From the NCBI GenBank assembly GCA_965237575.1, contig CBDEGI010000004.1:4216001-4280000 (forward strand): a DNA stretch of 64,000 nucleotides, written 5' to 3'. The notes under the pieces were generated by a model. It saw nothing but the letters and a program-made list of their open reading frames with translations. It was not told where the DNA came from and did no database searches. The position numbers were made by a program, and so were the translations under genes. Positions within the stretch are counted from its first letter, which is position 1. Every line of letters begins with the position of its first letter. The stretch comes from JAKZVK01 sp965237575 (GTDB lineage: Bacteria > Acidobacteriota > Terriglobia > Bryobacterales > UBA6623). This document shows, one piece after another, positions 1 to 7,374 of this stretch.

Positions 1-660
1 GATCAGTTCCGGCTGACGCTGCCGGACGCTGCCGCGGCGGTGGGTCAGGCGATCGCCAACGCAGAGTTCCCGGTCGTTCTCGTTGAAACCGGTGACAACA
101 TCGGCGGCGGTGGCCCCGGCGACAGCACCTTCATCTTGGGTGAGCTCATCCGTCAGAGAGCCCAGGGGTGGGTAGTCGCTCTGTTCGATCCGAAGGCCGT
201 CGAGCAAGCGGTCACAGCCGGTGTAGGCAACGACTTCGAGGCCGAAGTTGGAGGCAAGACCGACGGCCAACATGGCGACCCGGTTCGCATCCGCGGCACG
301 ATCAAGCTGATCTACGACGGGCAATACATCGAAACCGAAGCCCGCCACGGCGGGGCACGTTACCTCGACCAGGGCCTGACTGCGGTCATCCACGCTGAGG
401 GATCGACCCGCGACGTGCCCAACGTGTTGCTCCTCGTTAGCCGGCGCCACACGCCCTTCAGCATTCATCAGCTCACCAGCGCCGGCGTTTACCCGGAGCG
501 GCACCGCATTCTCGTGGTGAAAGCGGCGGTCGCCTTCCGCGCGGCCTACGAACCCATCGCCGCCCGCATTATCGAAGTCGACACGCCCGGCTACACGACC
601 GTCAATCCGAACAACCGCGTCTACAAGAACATCCGCCGCCCGATGTACGGAGTGAAGTAA
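1..660 (+). CDS. M81 family metallopeptidase (MlrC), C-terminal part
   Basis: The reading frame is open from base 1 and ends with TAA at 658-660, so only the last 219 codons are in the window. The protein resembles the C-terminal half of MlrC/microcystinase C-like M81 metallopeptidases. It has a glycine-rich segment (DNIGGGGPGDS) near the visible start, a VALFDPKAV stretch, and the usual end of the family (YTTVNPNNRVYKNIRRPMYG). The catalytic zinc ligands of the family lie further upstream and cannot be checked. In Acidobacteriota these proteins usually belong to peptide or secondary amide catabolism; the real substrate is unknown. A GTG at 40 is only an internal codon, not a credible start. 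Confidence 0.8.
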   Translation, partial: DQFRLTLPDAAAAVGQAIANAEFPVVLVETGDNIGGGGPGDSTFILGELIRQRAQGWVVALFDPKAVEQAVTAGVGNDFEAEVGGKTDGQHGDPVRIRGTIKLIYDGQYIETEARHGGARYLDQGLTAVIHAEGSTRDVPNVLLLVSRRHTPFSIHQLTSAGVYPERHRILVVKAAVAFRAAYEPIAARIIEVDTPGYTTVNPNNRVYKNIRRPMYGVK

Positions 661-723
661 ACGCGCCGCGGCCAGTGACAAAGGCAAGCGTGCAACGATC
701 AATGATGGCGCAAGTTGATTGAT

Positions 724-800
724 TGGTAGGCGCGGCAGGACTCGAACCTGCGACCCTCTGCTTAGAAGGCAGATGCTCTATCCGCCTGAGCTACGCGCCC
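724..800 (-). tRNA. tRNA-Arg (anticodon TCT)
   Basis: A full cloverleaf reads on the minus strand. The acceptor arm GGGCGCG (794-800) pairs with CGCGCCT, with one G-T wobble. The anticodon stem is TCTGC/GCAGA and the loop CTTCTAA gives anticodon TCT. The T arm is GCAGG-TTCGAGT-CCTGC. CCA is encoded at 724-726. The length is 77 nt. Confidence 0.95.
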
Positions 801-817
801 ACGCAGCCTCTGGCTTG

Positions 818-823
818 ATTCTA
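818..823 (-). promoter_or_regulatory. -10-like element for tRNA-Arg
   Basis: TAGAAT on the minus strand lies 18 nt upstream of the tRNA 5' end. The same hexamer sits 19 nt upstream of the tRNA-Val gene and in the rimP promoter. No convincing -35 box is visible. Confidence 0.45.
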
Positions 824-988
824 AACCACAGTGATCGGCACGCGACTTCGGCGAAGCTGGCTCTGCTTCGTTCTCCGCTCCGCCCTGTTTCGTTGCTGCA
901 CGGGCAGTCACCAGAGACCCGCCGCACTCGCTGGGCGAGCGAGGTCCGTTTCTGGCTATGGTTTTGCTAGGCTCAGTCCCATCGTTCC

Positions 989-1336
989 GTGCCACGCAAG
1001 TCTGCCAAGACGTCAGGGCTCCGCCTCAGCAAGACGCGGCTCCGCGAACTCGTCGAAGACGCAACTGTTGACGCATGGGGCGAATCTGAGCAGGCGGTCG
1101 GATGGATGACGATGATCGACGACAACGTCACTTTTCCGTTCGAGGCGGAACTGCTGGGCGTCACCATCGTGGTGACCGGTGTCGACGTGGACGACGCGGA
1201 CGAGCTTGTGGCTGCTTGCCGTAGAGGCAAGCACCGGCAAGAGATTCGACTCATCGATCTTTCCCTGCCTTCACTGCGTCCCGCCGGGGCCGAGTGGCTT
1301 GAAGCCTACCGGCTGTGGCGCAAGGGGCTGGCATGA
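989..1336 (+). CDS. CcbP-like calcium-binding family protein
   Basis: This 115-residue cytoplasmic protein starts with GTG. It resembles the small CcbP calcium-binding family (PF11535-like). It has a tryptophan-rich centre followed by the FPF hallmark (DDNVTFPFEAE, about residues 44-54), a beta segment with an acidic loop (VDVDDADE), and an aromatic helix at the end (WLEAYRLWRKG). CcbP proteins bind Ca2+ through an acidic surface; no enzymatic role is known. Its stop overlaps the ATG of the next reading frame by ATGA, so the two were probably translationally coupled before the downstream gene was cut. The family call rests on short motifs and the protein's size. Confidence 0.55.
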   Translation: MPRKSAKTSGLRLSKTRLRELVEDATVDAWGESEQAVGWMTMIDDNVTFPFEAELLGVTIVVTGVDVDDADELVAACRRGKHRQEIRLIDLSLPSLRPAGAEWLEAYRLWRKGLA

Positions 1337-1458
1337 GCGAGTACCAATACTACGAGTTCCGCGCAGTCGACCGGCCACTAGACTCCGCGCAGCTCAAGCG
1401 CCTGTCCGCGATGTCGACGCGCGCCGCGATCACGCCCACCAGCCTCGTCAATACCTAG
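1333..1458 (+). pseudogene. N-terminal stub of a SWIM-zinc-finger-associated conserved protein
   Basis: The frame starts at ATG 1333 inside the stop of the CcbP-like gene and gives 41 residues (begins MSEYQYYEFRAVDRPL, ends TPTSLVNT) before TAG at 1456-1458. This start matches, from memory, a conserved bacterial family of several hundred residues annotated as SWIM zinc finger protein, where the text after VNT/VNE continues Y-x-W-G-D-F. Here the similarity stops exactly at that tyrosine, and integrase sequence follows in the same frame. The stub is best read as the left side of a deletion junction. Family identity is recalled, not searched. Confidence 0.6.
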
Positions 1459-2301
1459 GAACGCCTCGTTCCCCTGCGACGACATCTCGGCAACAAAGCC
1501 CTCGGGCGAATCACGTCCGGGGACATCTCTGCCTACCAAGAGACCCGAATGAGTGAGGGTGTGTCGGGCCGCACCATCAAACTGGAGGTCAGTGTCCTGC
1601 GGCGGATGCTGAAGAAGGCCAAGCGTTGGGCGATGCTGGCCGAGGATGTGACGATGTATCCGGAGACATCGCACATCGGCCGAGCGCTGATCCCAGGGGA
1701 GAAGAAGTGCTTGTTCGAGACGGCAGCCAAGAAACCAGAATGGCTGGTTGCGCACTGTGCCGCTGTTCTGGCAGGCTCGACGACTTGCCGCGGTGTGGAA
1801 TTGAAGAGCATTCGCTGGCTGGAGGTCGATCTCTTCAAGCGGGAGGTGCGGATCAACCGAAGTAAGAAGGACTCGGGGAAACGGACGATCCCGTTGAACG
1901 ACGACGCGATGGCCGCCCTCGCCCGCCTGCGAGAGCGAGCGGAAGCGCTGGGCTGTACCGACCCGGACCACTACGTCTTCCCAGCCTGCGAGCGCGGGCA
2001 GATCAACCCCAACCGCCACCAGAAGTCCTGGAGAACGGCATGGCGCTCTTTGACGAAGGCCGCGGGGCTGAAAGGGTTTCGCTGCCACGACCTGCGCCAC
2101 ACGGCGATCACGGAGCTGGCGGAGGCCGGAGCGCCCGACGCGACACTGATGGCACTTGCCGGACACATGACGCGGCGGATGCTGGAGCACTACTCGCACG
2201 TCCGCATGGAGGCGAAGCGCGAGGCGGTGGAAAAACTCAGCTCGGGGCTGATGGAAAGTGCACTGGCAGTGGACAGAGATGTCGTCCGCAAGGCAAGCTG
2301 A
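1459..2301 (+). pseudogene. tyrosine recombinase/integrase, N-terminus deleted
   Basis: Coding sequence continues without a start directly after the TAG at 1456. The first residues (RLVPLRRHLGNKALGRIT) are the middle of a core-binding domain, so the arm-type DNA-binding domain and the first helices are missing. The catalytic domain is complete: an arginine region (TCRGVELKSIRW), a lysine beta-hairpin (NRSKKDSGKRTIPL), HDLRH with the HxxR box, GH in LAGHMTRRM, and HYSHV with the tyrosine nucleophile. An ATG at 1549 would give 250 residues but would start inside the core-binding domain. It ends 90 bp from the 3' end of tRNA-Val, the usual place for an integrase beside its attachment site. Probably inactive. 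Confidence 0.8.
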
Positions 2302-2322
2302 TCGCGGTGCTTTGGAGGGGGT

Positions 2323-2346
2323 TACGTCACAATCTACGTCACAATC
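2323..2346. repeat. tandem 12-bp direct repeat next to integrase remnant
   Basis: TACGTCACAATC occurs twice with no gap, between the integrase stop and the 3' end of tRNA-Val. Its position suggests a recombinase or excisionase binding site, but nothing else supports that. Confidence 0.7.
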
Positions 2347-2390
2347 AGGGCTTGGGCGATCGAGACACAGCCGTAAGCTATTGAAAAGAC

Positions 2391-2467
2391 TGGTGGGCGC
2401 GCGGAGACTCGAACTCCGGACCTCCTGCGTGTGAAGCAGGCGCTCTAACCAACTGAGCTACGCGCCC
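2391..2467 (-). tRNA. tRNA-Val (anticodon CAC)
   Basis: The minus strand folds as a 77-nt tRNA. The acceptor GGGCGCG pairs with CGCGCCC. The anticodon arm is CCTGC-TTCACAC-GCAGG (anticodon CAC) and the T arm is CGGAG-TTCGAGT-CTCCG. CCA is encoded at 2391-2393. Its 3' end faces the integrase remnant, as expected for an integration site. Confidence 0.95.
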
Positions 2468-2781
2468 TCGCGTGGGTTCATCCTGATTCTATGCTACTGC
2501 TTGGGCGCTCTGCAGCAATCCTCAGAACAGCGTAGCCGCGCCACGCCGGCAGACCGTCCGAGCGCGCACCAACATACGCTGGGACTTCTCCGAAACTCTC
2601 AAGTCCGGAACGCCCTAGCCTAGCTGGCGAGGACGGGCAGGGCGGCAGCTCGAGGCCCGTGCGACAATGGTGCGGTTTCCCAGCCCGTGACAGAGCTTGG
2701 CCGCCGGTCCCGTGCGCTCGCGAGTGGTGACGCCGGCGTTGATCCCGCCGGCGAGCGGCCGGACGCGAGGAGAATCCTAAC
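2468..2781. other. intergenic region, 314 bp
   Basis: It holds a TAGAAT -10-like hexamer on the minus strand at 2486-2491, 19 nt upstream of tRNA-Val, and the leader of the secreted propeller gene, with AGGAGA just upstream of its ATG at 2782. I see no gene or RNA in the rest. Confidence 0.6.
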
Positions 2782-3870
2782 ATGTTGAACCATGCGAAGC
2801 GATTGTTTGCGAAACGATCCGGCGTGTCGTTGCTGACGGGTGCGGCGTTGTTGTCGTTGCCCGGTGTGGCCCTTCCGCAGGAATTACCGCAAGTCAAGGT
2901 CGAGTCGGTGCGGCGCGTCTTCCACAACGGCGAACACAATGCCTTCACCGACCTGGTCCGCTACCAGGGGCGATTCTACTTGACGTTCCGCAGTTGTCCG
3001 GACGGCCACATGGTGCACCCCACCTCGTCGATCGTCGTGCTCTCGAGCCCCGACGGACGGGACTGGCAACAGGTGCATCGCTTCAGTGTTCCCAAGCGAG
3101 ACGTCCGCGACCCTCACTTCTTGGTCTTTGAAGGGAAGCTCTTCGTCTACACCGGCACTTGGTACTGCGGCGACGGTTCTCCCGAGGTCTACGATGTGAA
3201 TCAGCACTTGGGTTATGCCGCGTGGACCGAGGATGGGCAGGGCTGGCAAGGGCCCGCGATGCTCGAGGGCACGTACGGGCACTACATCTGGCGCGCGGCC
3301 GAGTTCGGCGGCAAGGCGTACTTGTGCGGCCGGCGCAAGCGCGAGTTCGCCGGGTCGAGCACGCGCGAAGAGCGGGATGCCCTGCTCGAATCGGCGTTAC
3401 TCGAGAGCGACGACGGCCTCATCTGGCGGCGTTCCGGGTTTTTCCGGGAGAGGTATGGCAACGAAACGGCGTTCTTGTTCGAGCCCGGCGGCGCGATTCT
3501 CGCCGTGGCCCGCGGCAGCGGCCGCGCCAACGCGTTGGTGCTACGTTCGAGTCCGCCCTACCGGCAGTGGGAGCGGAAGGAGCTGGGCCGCCAAATCGGC
3601 GGTCCGTTGGTGGTGAAGTGGGACGGGCGATACCTGGTTGGCGGCCGCAAGTCGCTGGGCGGTGGGCCGCGTACGACGCTGTACTGGCTGGCGAACGACG
3701 CGCTGGAAGAGTTCGCCGAGCTGCCGAGCGCGGGGGACAACTCCTATCCAGGGTTCCTGGAGTTGAGTCCGACGCGGGCGCTGGTTTCGTACTACTCGAC
3801 CCACGAGAAGGATGAGGCAGGCAAACCCATCACCGCGATCTATCTGGCGGAGTTGGCGATTGTAGAGTGA
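2782..3870 (+). CDS. secreted sialidase/BNR-like beta-propeller protein
   Basis: The protein has 362 residues and starts at ATG 2782 after a clear AGGAGA ribosome site. A signal peptide covers about residues 1-33 (hydrophobic VSLLTGAALLSLPGVAL). The rest resembles a sialidase/BNR-type propeller, with repeated S-x-D-G-x-x-W blades (SSPDGRDWQQVH, TEDGQGWQGP, ESDDGLIWRRS), YGNETAFLFEP, and a C-terminal blade SYPGFLELSPTRALVSYYSTHE. Such proteins act outside the cytoplasm on glycans or only bind them. I cannot identify the full sialidase arginine triad, so the substrate is open. The 3' end overlaps the convergent hypothetical gene by 31 bp. Confidence 0.65.
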   Translation: MLNHAKRLFAKRSGVSLLTGAALLSLPGVALPQELPQVKVESVRRVFHNGEHNAFTDLVRYQGRFYLTFRSCPDGHMVHPTSSIVVLSSPDGRDWQQVHRFSVPKRDVRDPHFLVFEGKLFVYTGTWYCGDGSPEVYDVNQHLGYAAWTEDGQGWQGPAMLEGTYGHYIWRAAEFGGKAYLCGRRKREFAGSSTREERDALLESALLESDDGLIWRRSGFFRERYGNETAFLFEPGGAILAVARGSGRANALVLRSSPPYRQWERKELGRQIGGPLVVKWDGRYLVGGRKSLGGGPRTTLYWLANDALEEFAELPSAGDNSYPGFLELSPTRALVSYYSTHEKDEAGKPITAIYLAELAIVE

Positions 3871-5054
3871 CGTCGCGTAGCTTGGCCAGCAGCGCCCTCG
3901 ATGTGGGTGGAAGTACGTGGCGCAGAACCATGGTTCAACACGTAGCTGTGGACATTCGACCTAAGGTCGCCGCGCACCGTCTGAAAGGGGACGGACTGGC
4001 CCCCCTTGGGGATCGTACTCGGCGTGATCACGAAGAACAGTTGGTTGTCGTTTGATCGCCGCTTCTGGTCGATCTCGATCTTCAATCCCAGACTGCCCGC
4101 ATCAGCGATCACCGGCGTCGCGCCGTCGAGAAAGCGCCCGGCAATTGAACCCTCCACCGGATCCTTCGTGGCGAGATTGCTCATCTGTTCTGGATCGATC
4201 TGGAGCGGCTGCACCTGACTACGGGGTACCACGTGCTCGGCCGAGATGATGATCTGTAGCTTGCGGAGGTCAGGAGCTGTAGGCGCGCCCTCGCCGAAGA
4301 ACTTGTGTGGGCTTTTCCAGTACTCCTTGCGGTCGCGGTTTGAGAGGAACAGGTCCATGGGGATGAACGCAACGAACACTCCGGAGTTCTTCGTCTTGAC
4401 CACGGTATTGGCCTTGTAGGCAGCGTCGTTCAGCCGATTGAGTTGATTGACGGTGAAGTCGGGAAAGGTTTGCCGATAGGCTGTCAGCCCGGCCCCATTG
4501 AACGCCGCGACAGCCGAAGGGAATGACGACGCGCCGCCGAAGGCGATCACGCCCGGCAGGGTTGATGCGATGGTTCCCAGAGCGCTGAGGATTCGCAGAA
4601 TGCGGTTGCGCGGATCGTTGCTCTGGCCTTTCTCCGCAACGCCGCGGAGGATGCTCAGCTCCTGGCTGGAACTCTCGCAGAGGAAGCGGAGAAACCGCCC
4701 CTGCGAGGTCTCCACTTTGTTGTTGCCGTTCCGCGTGCAGAACTCTTGCAGCAACCAACTGTAGTCCACCTCGACGTCGTAGACGATGAGGTCGAGATCC
4801 TCATGATTGTTCTCGACGATCACCTGAATGGCGATGTAGTTGCGCGCGATACGGCGGCCGAACATGTCGGAAGCCATGCGCGGGGCAATCAGGGTCTGGA
4901 ACCATTCGTAGCGGGCCTCGGGGATCGACCGTTCCTCCGCGGACCTTTCTGTAGGTGTCGGCTCCTGCCCCCAAGCCTCGCCGATGTGGGCCACGTACAA
5001 GGCCAAGACTGTCACCACAGTCGCGGTGCAACGAAAACAAGTAGATGCGTGCAT
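3840..5054 (-). CDS. hypothetical secreted protein
   Basis: This 404-residue protein has an N-terminal signal sequence (about residues 1-29: TATVVTVLALYVAHIGEAWGQ). I do not recognise its function. After the signal it has a segment (MFGRRIARNYIAIQVIVENN) that reads like a beta-sandwich strand pair and recurs, from memory, in secreted proteins of unknown function in Acidobacteriota. The middle has a hydrophobic stretch (GTIASTLPGVIAFGGASSFPSAVAAF, about residues 156-181) that may be a membrane hairpin, then a region rich in I/V strands. The last 20 or so residues are arginine- and serine-rich, and their codons overlap the end of the convergent propeller gene, so the natural end may be earlier. 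AGGAGA stands before the ATG. Confidence 0.6.
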   Translation of the reverse strand: MHASTCFRCTATVVTVLALYVAHIGEAWGQEPTPTERSAEERSIPEARYEWFQTLIAPRMASDMFGRRIARNYIAIQVIVENNHEDLDLIVYDVEVDYSWLLQEFCTRNGNNKVETSQGRFLRFLCESSSQELSILRGVAEKGQSNDPRNRILRILSALGTIASTLPGVIAFGGASSFPSAVAAFNGAGLTAYRQTFPDFTVNQLNRLNDAAYKANTVVKTKNSGVFVAFIPMDLFLSNRDRKEYWKSPHKFFGEGAPTAPDLRKLQIIISAEHVVPRSQVQPLQIDPEQMSNLATKDPVEGSIAGRFLDGATPVIADAGSLGLKIEIDQKRRSNDNQLFFVITPSTIPKGGQSVPFQTVRGDLRSNVHSYVLNHGSAPRTSTHIEGAAGQATRRHSTIANSAR

Positions 5055-5592
5055 CGAAATCTCCTTCTAGGTTCAAGGCTTCCAAGCGGTCATTGCCGTC
5101 TTCCGCCTGGAAACCCCCAAGACGCGCTGGCGGCGGGCCGCATGGTCACAGCGGGCTGCCGGGCGCATCTCGGGGACCTAACGAAAACAACGAATGGAAA
5201 CGGCTGGAACGGGCTTGCGAAGCCCGCTTCGTGCGGTGAACCTATCCCCTAGTACCAAGATACACAACGAACCTGGAGCGAACCGCCTCAGACGGGGCTA
5301 AGTTGTTGATTCTGCGAGCTTGAAATTTCTGTGACTGTGATTTCCCGAGAGTTGCCTTTAGGCTCCTTTAGTCGGCTTCCCCGCGAAGCGCTTGTAGACC
5401 GTTCGTTTACGGCCGGTTGCACGGTTCCCGTTGCTCCGACCCGGGGGGCTTTTAGCGTCCTTTCCGAGTTGGCTTCAGCTAGGCTTCAGCCAGTCTTGGA
5501 TTGCCGATTCGCCTCGGATCATCCATCACCAACCGGCACCAACCGGCAAGACGCAGACGCGATGCCGCTCGACCTCTCTACAATGGGAATCC
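5055..5592. other. intergenic region, 538 bp, between divergent genes
   Basis: It separates the minus-strand secreted protein from the plus-strand toxin-antitoxin-like cluster. It contains a short perfect hairpin at about 5210-5226 (CGGGCTT, loop GCG, AAGCCCG) without a T-run. CCAACCGGCA/CACCAACCGGCAAG is duplicated near 5530-5550. No open frame here looks coding. Promoters for both flanking units must lie here but I cannot place them. Confidence 0.5.
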
Positions 5593-5856
5593 ATGGCGGG
5601 CTCTGACTACTACGCCGACACCGACCCGAAGGCGCTGGAGGTGTTCTTCGACATCCACCGCAAGATGAGCCGGTCGCGGAAGGTCGCGATGGTCTTCGAG
5701 CTGACCGAGATCATGATCGAAGCGTCCAAGGCCGGCGTGCGCATGCGGTATCCCGGCGCCGACGAGCGAGAGGTCTTCCTGCGCGCCACGGCCCTGCGCC
5801 TCGACCGCGACACCATGGTCAAGGTCTACGGATGGGACCCGCGGCTGCATGAGTGA
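5593..5856 (+). CDS. conserved small protein, possible partner of the downstream nucleotidyltransferase
   Basis: This is an 87-residue soluble, mostly helical protein. The ATG at 5593 is chosen because the recognisable part (DTDPKALEVFFDIHRKMSRSRK) begins just after it. The frame is open upstream to 5431, but that text has no protein-like character. From memory, small proteins of this pattern (helix, R-K-M, then YPGADEREVFLRATALRLDRD) often precede a nucleotidyltransferase gene in Acidobacteriota and other soil bacteria, which suggests a two-gene module. Here two other genes stand in between. Its stop overlaps the BrnT start by 8 bp. Biochemical function unknown. Confidence 0.7.
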   Translation: MAGSDYYADTDPKALEVFFDIHRKMSRSRKVAMVFELTEIMIEASKAGVRMRYPGADEREVFLRATALRLDRDTMVKVYGWDPRLHE

Positions 5857-6157
5857 CCCGCCGTCACATGACGTCGGACTGATTCTTCGCTGGGATCCGA
5901 AGAAGGCTCGCTCGAATGTCCGCAAGCACGGAGTCACCTTTCAAGAGGCGGCGTCCGTGTTTCGAGACGTCCTTTCCTCGACTATCAACGACCCCCTTCA
6001 CTCTGCCGACGAAAGCCGATTGGTAACCATTGGACGATCCGATCTAGATCGAATCCTCGTCGTGGTACATTCGGAAGAGAGCGAGACGATCCGAATCATC
6101 AGCGCGAGACTCGCGACCCGGCGTGAACGGGAAGAGTATGAAGAAGGAACGCCCTAG
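5849..6157 (+). CDS. brnT: BrnT family type II toxin (ribonuclease)
   Basis: This 102-residue protein has the BrnT pattern: WDPKKARSNVRKHGVTFQEAASVF at the start, a central beta segment (RLVTIGRSDLDRILVVVHS) and the terminal ISARLATRREREEYEEG. BrnT toxins fold like RelE and cleave RNA; the N-terminal K/H and C-terminal R/ARxxxxxExxxY residues typical of the family are present. Its start overlaps the preceding small gene by 8 bp and its end overlaps the antitoxin-like gene by 20 bp, so the three are translationally coupled. In BrnTA modules toxin precedes antitoxin and the antitoxin represses the operon; that order is kept. Confidence 0.85.
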   Translation: MSDPPSHDVGLILRWDPKKARSNVRKHGVTFQEAASVFRDVLSSTINDPLHSADESRLVTIGRSDLDRILVVVHSEESETIRIISARLATRREREEYEEGTP

Positions 6158-6377
6158 CCAAGAACCCGAACAGATGCTGCCGGAATACGACTTCACCGGT
6201 GGCGTTCGCGGGAAATATGCCGGGCGGTTTGCCAAGGACACGGTCATGGTCGTCCTTGACCCCGATGTTGCTGAACTGTTCCCCGATCCCAAGTCGGTCA
6301 ACAAGGCCCTACGCGCCCTCGGTGACATCATCCGCGACCGCCCTCGGAAGACCAGCCGGCGAAGTTCCGGGGACTGA
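6138..6377 (+). CDS. BrnT-associated antitoxin-like protein
   Basis: This 79-residue protein directly follows brnT. ATG 6138 is chosen over GTG 6123 because GGAAGAG stands just upstream of it. The core EYDFTGGVRGKYAGRF, followed by VMVVLDPDVAELFPDPKSVNKALRAL, matches small antitoxin-like proteins that often accompany BrnT or HicA-like toxins. They carry a beta strand (VVLDPDV) and a ribbon-helix-helix-like helix pair. The last residues (RKTSRRSSGD) are basic and may be a frayed end. It probably neutralises the toxin and represses the operon; that is inferred from position and pattern. Confidence 0.7.
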   Translation: MKKERPSQEPEQMLPEYDFTGGVRGKYAGRFAKDTVMVVLDPDVAELFPDPKSVNKALRALGDIIRDRPRKTSRRSSGD

Positions 6378-6453
6378 GGATCGGTAACGACCACCGCGTG
6401 GTCTCACAAGGTCGCTCTCGTCTTTGAGCGGACCGGCTGCATGATGGACCGCC

Positions 6454-7029
6454 ATGAGTGACGCCGGCGCGGCCTTCAAACGCCTCATCGAGGTGCTGAA
6501 TCAGATCGGCATTCCCTACGCCGCGGGCGGGTCGCTAGCCAGTTCGGAGCACGGAACGCCGCGCGCCACGGCGGACATCGATCTGGTCGTCGATATCCAG
6601 CCGGCCCACGCCGGGCCTTTGGCCGCAGCCCTGGAACACGAGTTCTTCGCGGACAAAGAGATGATCGCCGGCTCGATTGAGAAGGGGCGAGCGTTTAACC
6701 TTATCCACCACGCCAGCGGTTACAAGTTCGACCTGTTCCCTCTGCCGGATGAGCCCTACTATCACGTCGAGTTCGAGCGTCGCGAGCCGGCGGAGTTCAC
6801 GGTCGGCGAAGAGCCGCTGCGGTTCGACGTTGTCACTGCCGAGGATTCCGTCCTCGCCAAGCTGGTCTGGTACCGATTGGCCGGAGAGGTTCCTGAAAGG
6901 CACTGGAACGATGCCAAGTCTATCGTTCAAGTGCAGGCAGGCAACCTCGACGACGCCTACCTGCGCAAGTGGTCGAGCCAACTTAGGGTGGCTGACCTCC
7001 TAGGGCGACTTTTGAGCCCGACTTCGTGA
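6454..7029 (+). CDS. nucleotidyltransferase-fold protein (MNT/AbiEii-like)
   Basis: This 191-residue protein has the minimal nucleotidyltransferase signature. GGS at about residue 28 is followed by the RATADIDLVV motif carrying the two metal-binding aspartates, and FDLFPL supplies a third acidic position. The C-terminal half (VVTAEDSVLAKLVWYR, then a helical HWNDAKSIVQV) is typical of AbiEii/DUF6036-like antitoxin-type enzymes. Enzymes of this fold can transfer nucleotides to toxins or tRNA. It lies 76 bp after the antitoxin-like gene on the same strand. It may belong functionally with the 87-residue protein at 5593, with brnT and its antitoxin inserted between them. Confidence 0.75.
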   Translation: MSDAGAAFKRLIEVLNQIGIPYAAGGSLASSEHGTPRATADIDLVVDIQPAHAGPLAAALEHEFFADKEMIAGSIEKGRAFNLIHHASGYKFDLFPLPDEPYYHVEFERREPAEFTVGEEPLRFDVVTAEDSVLAKLVWYRLAGEVPERHWNDAKSIVQVQAGNLDDAYLRKWSSQLRVADLLGRLLSPTS

Positions 7030-7189
7030 GTATTAGGCAAGATAACCCCCCTAGGCTGAAAAGGCGGGCAGGGGCTAAGATCCGGTGCCCCGGCACGGCT
7101 CAGGGTGACGGACGAACTACGCGGGGCTTGAGAGCATTCGGCAAATAGGCGCAATGACGTTCCACACAAGATGCGCCCAGTCCGCGAAG

Positions 7190-7285
7190 CGGACGCCGGA
7201 TAATAGCCCACGGTGGAGCCGCAGGCGGAACCGTGGGTCAAAGAACCATAAGGGGGAGCAGCCCTGAAGGGGCGTAGGAGGGTTG
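7190..7285. repeat. structured interspersed repeat (REP-like)
   Basis: The block contains a long inverted repeat (CCCACGGT at 7207-7214 with ACCGTGGG at 7230-7237, enclosing CCGC/GCGG) followed by GCCCTGAAGGGGCG. From memory, this composition, a CCCACGGTGGAGC-type hairpin followed by AGCCCTGAAGGGGCG, recurs in genomes of Acidobacteriota, Planctomycetes and Verrucomicrobia. It fills most of the 345-bp gap between the nucleotidyltransferase and the HEPN-motif gene. Only one copy is in this window. Confidence 0.55.
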
Positions 7286-7374
7286 CTGGAACAGCTCTCG
7301 GTTGGGTTCCCCTAACTGGATTCTCGGGCCGCGCGGTCAGAGTGTTGTCGGCTGTCCCAGGAAGGACTCGAAGA

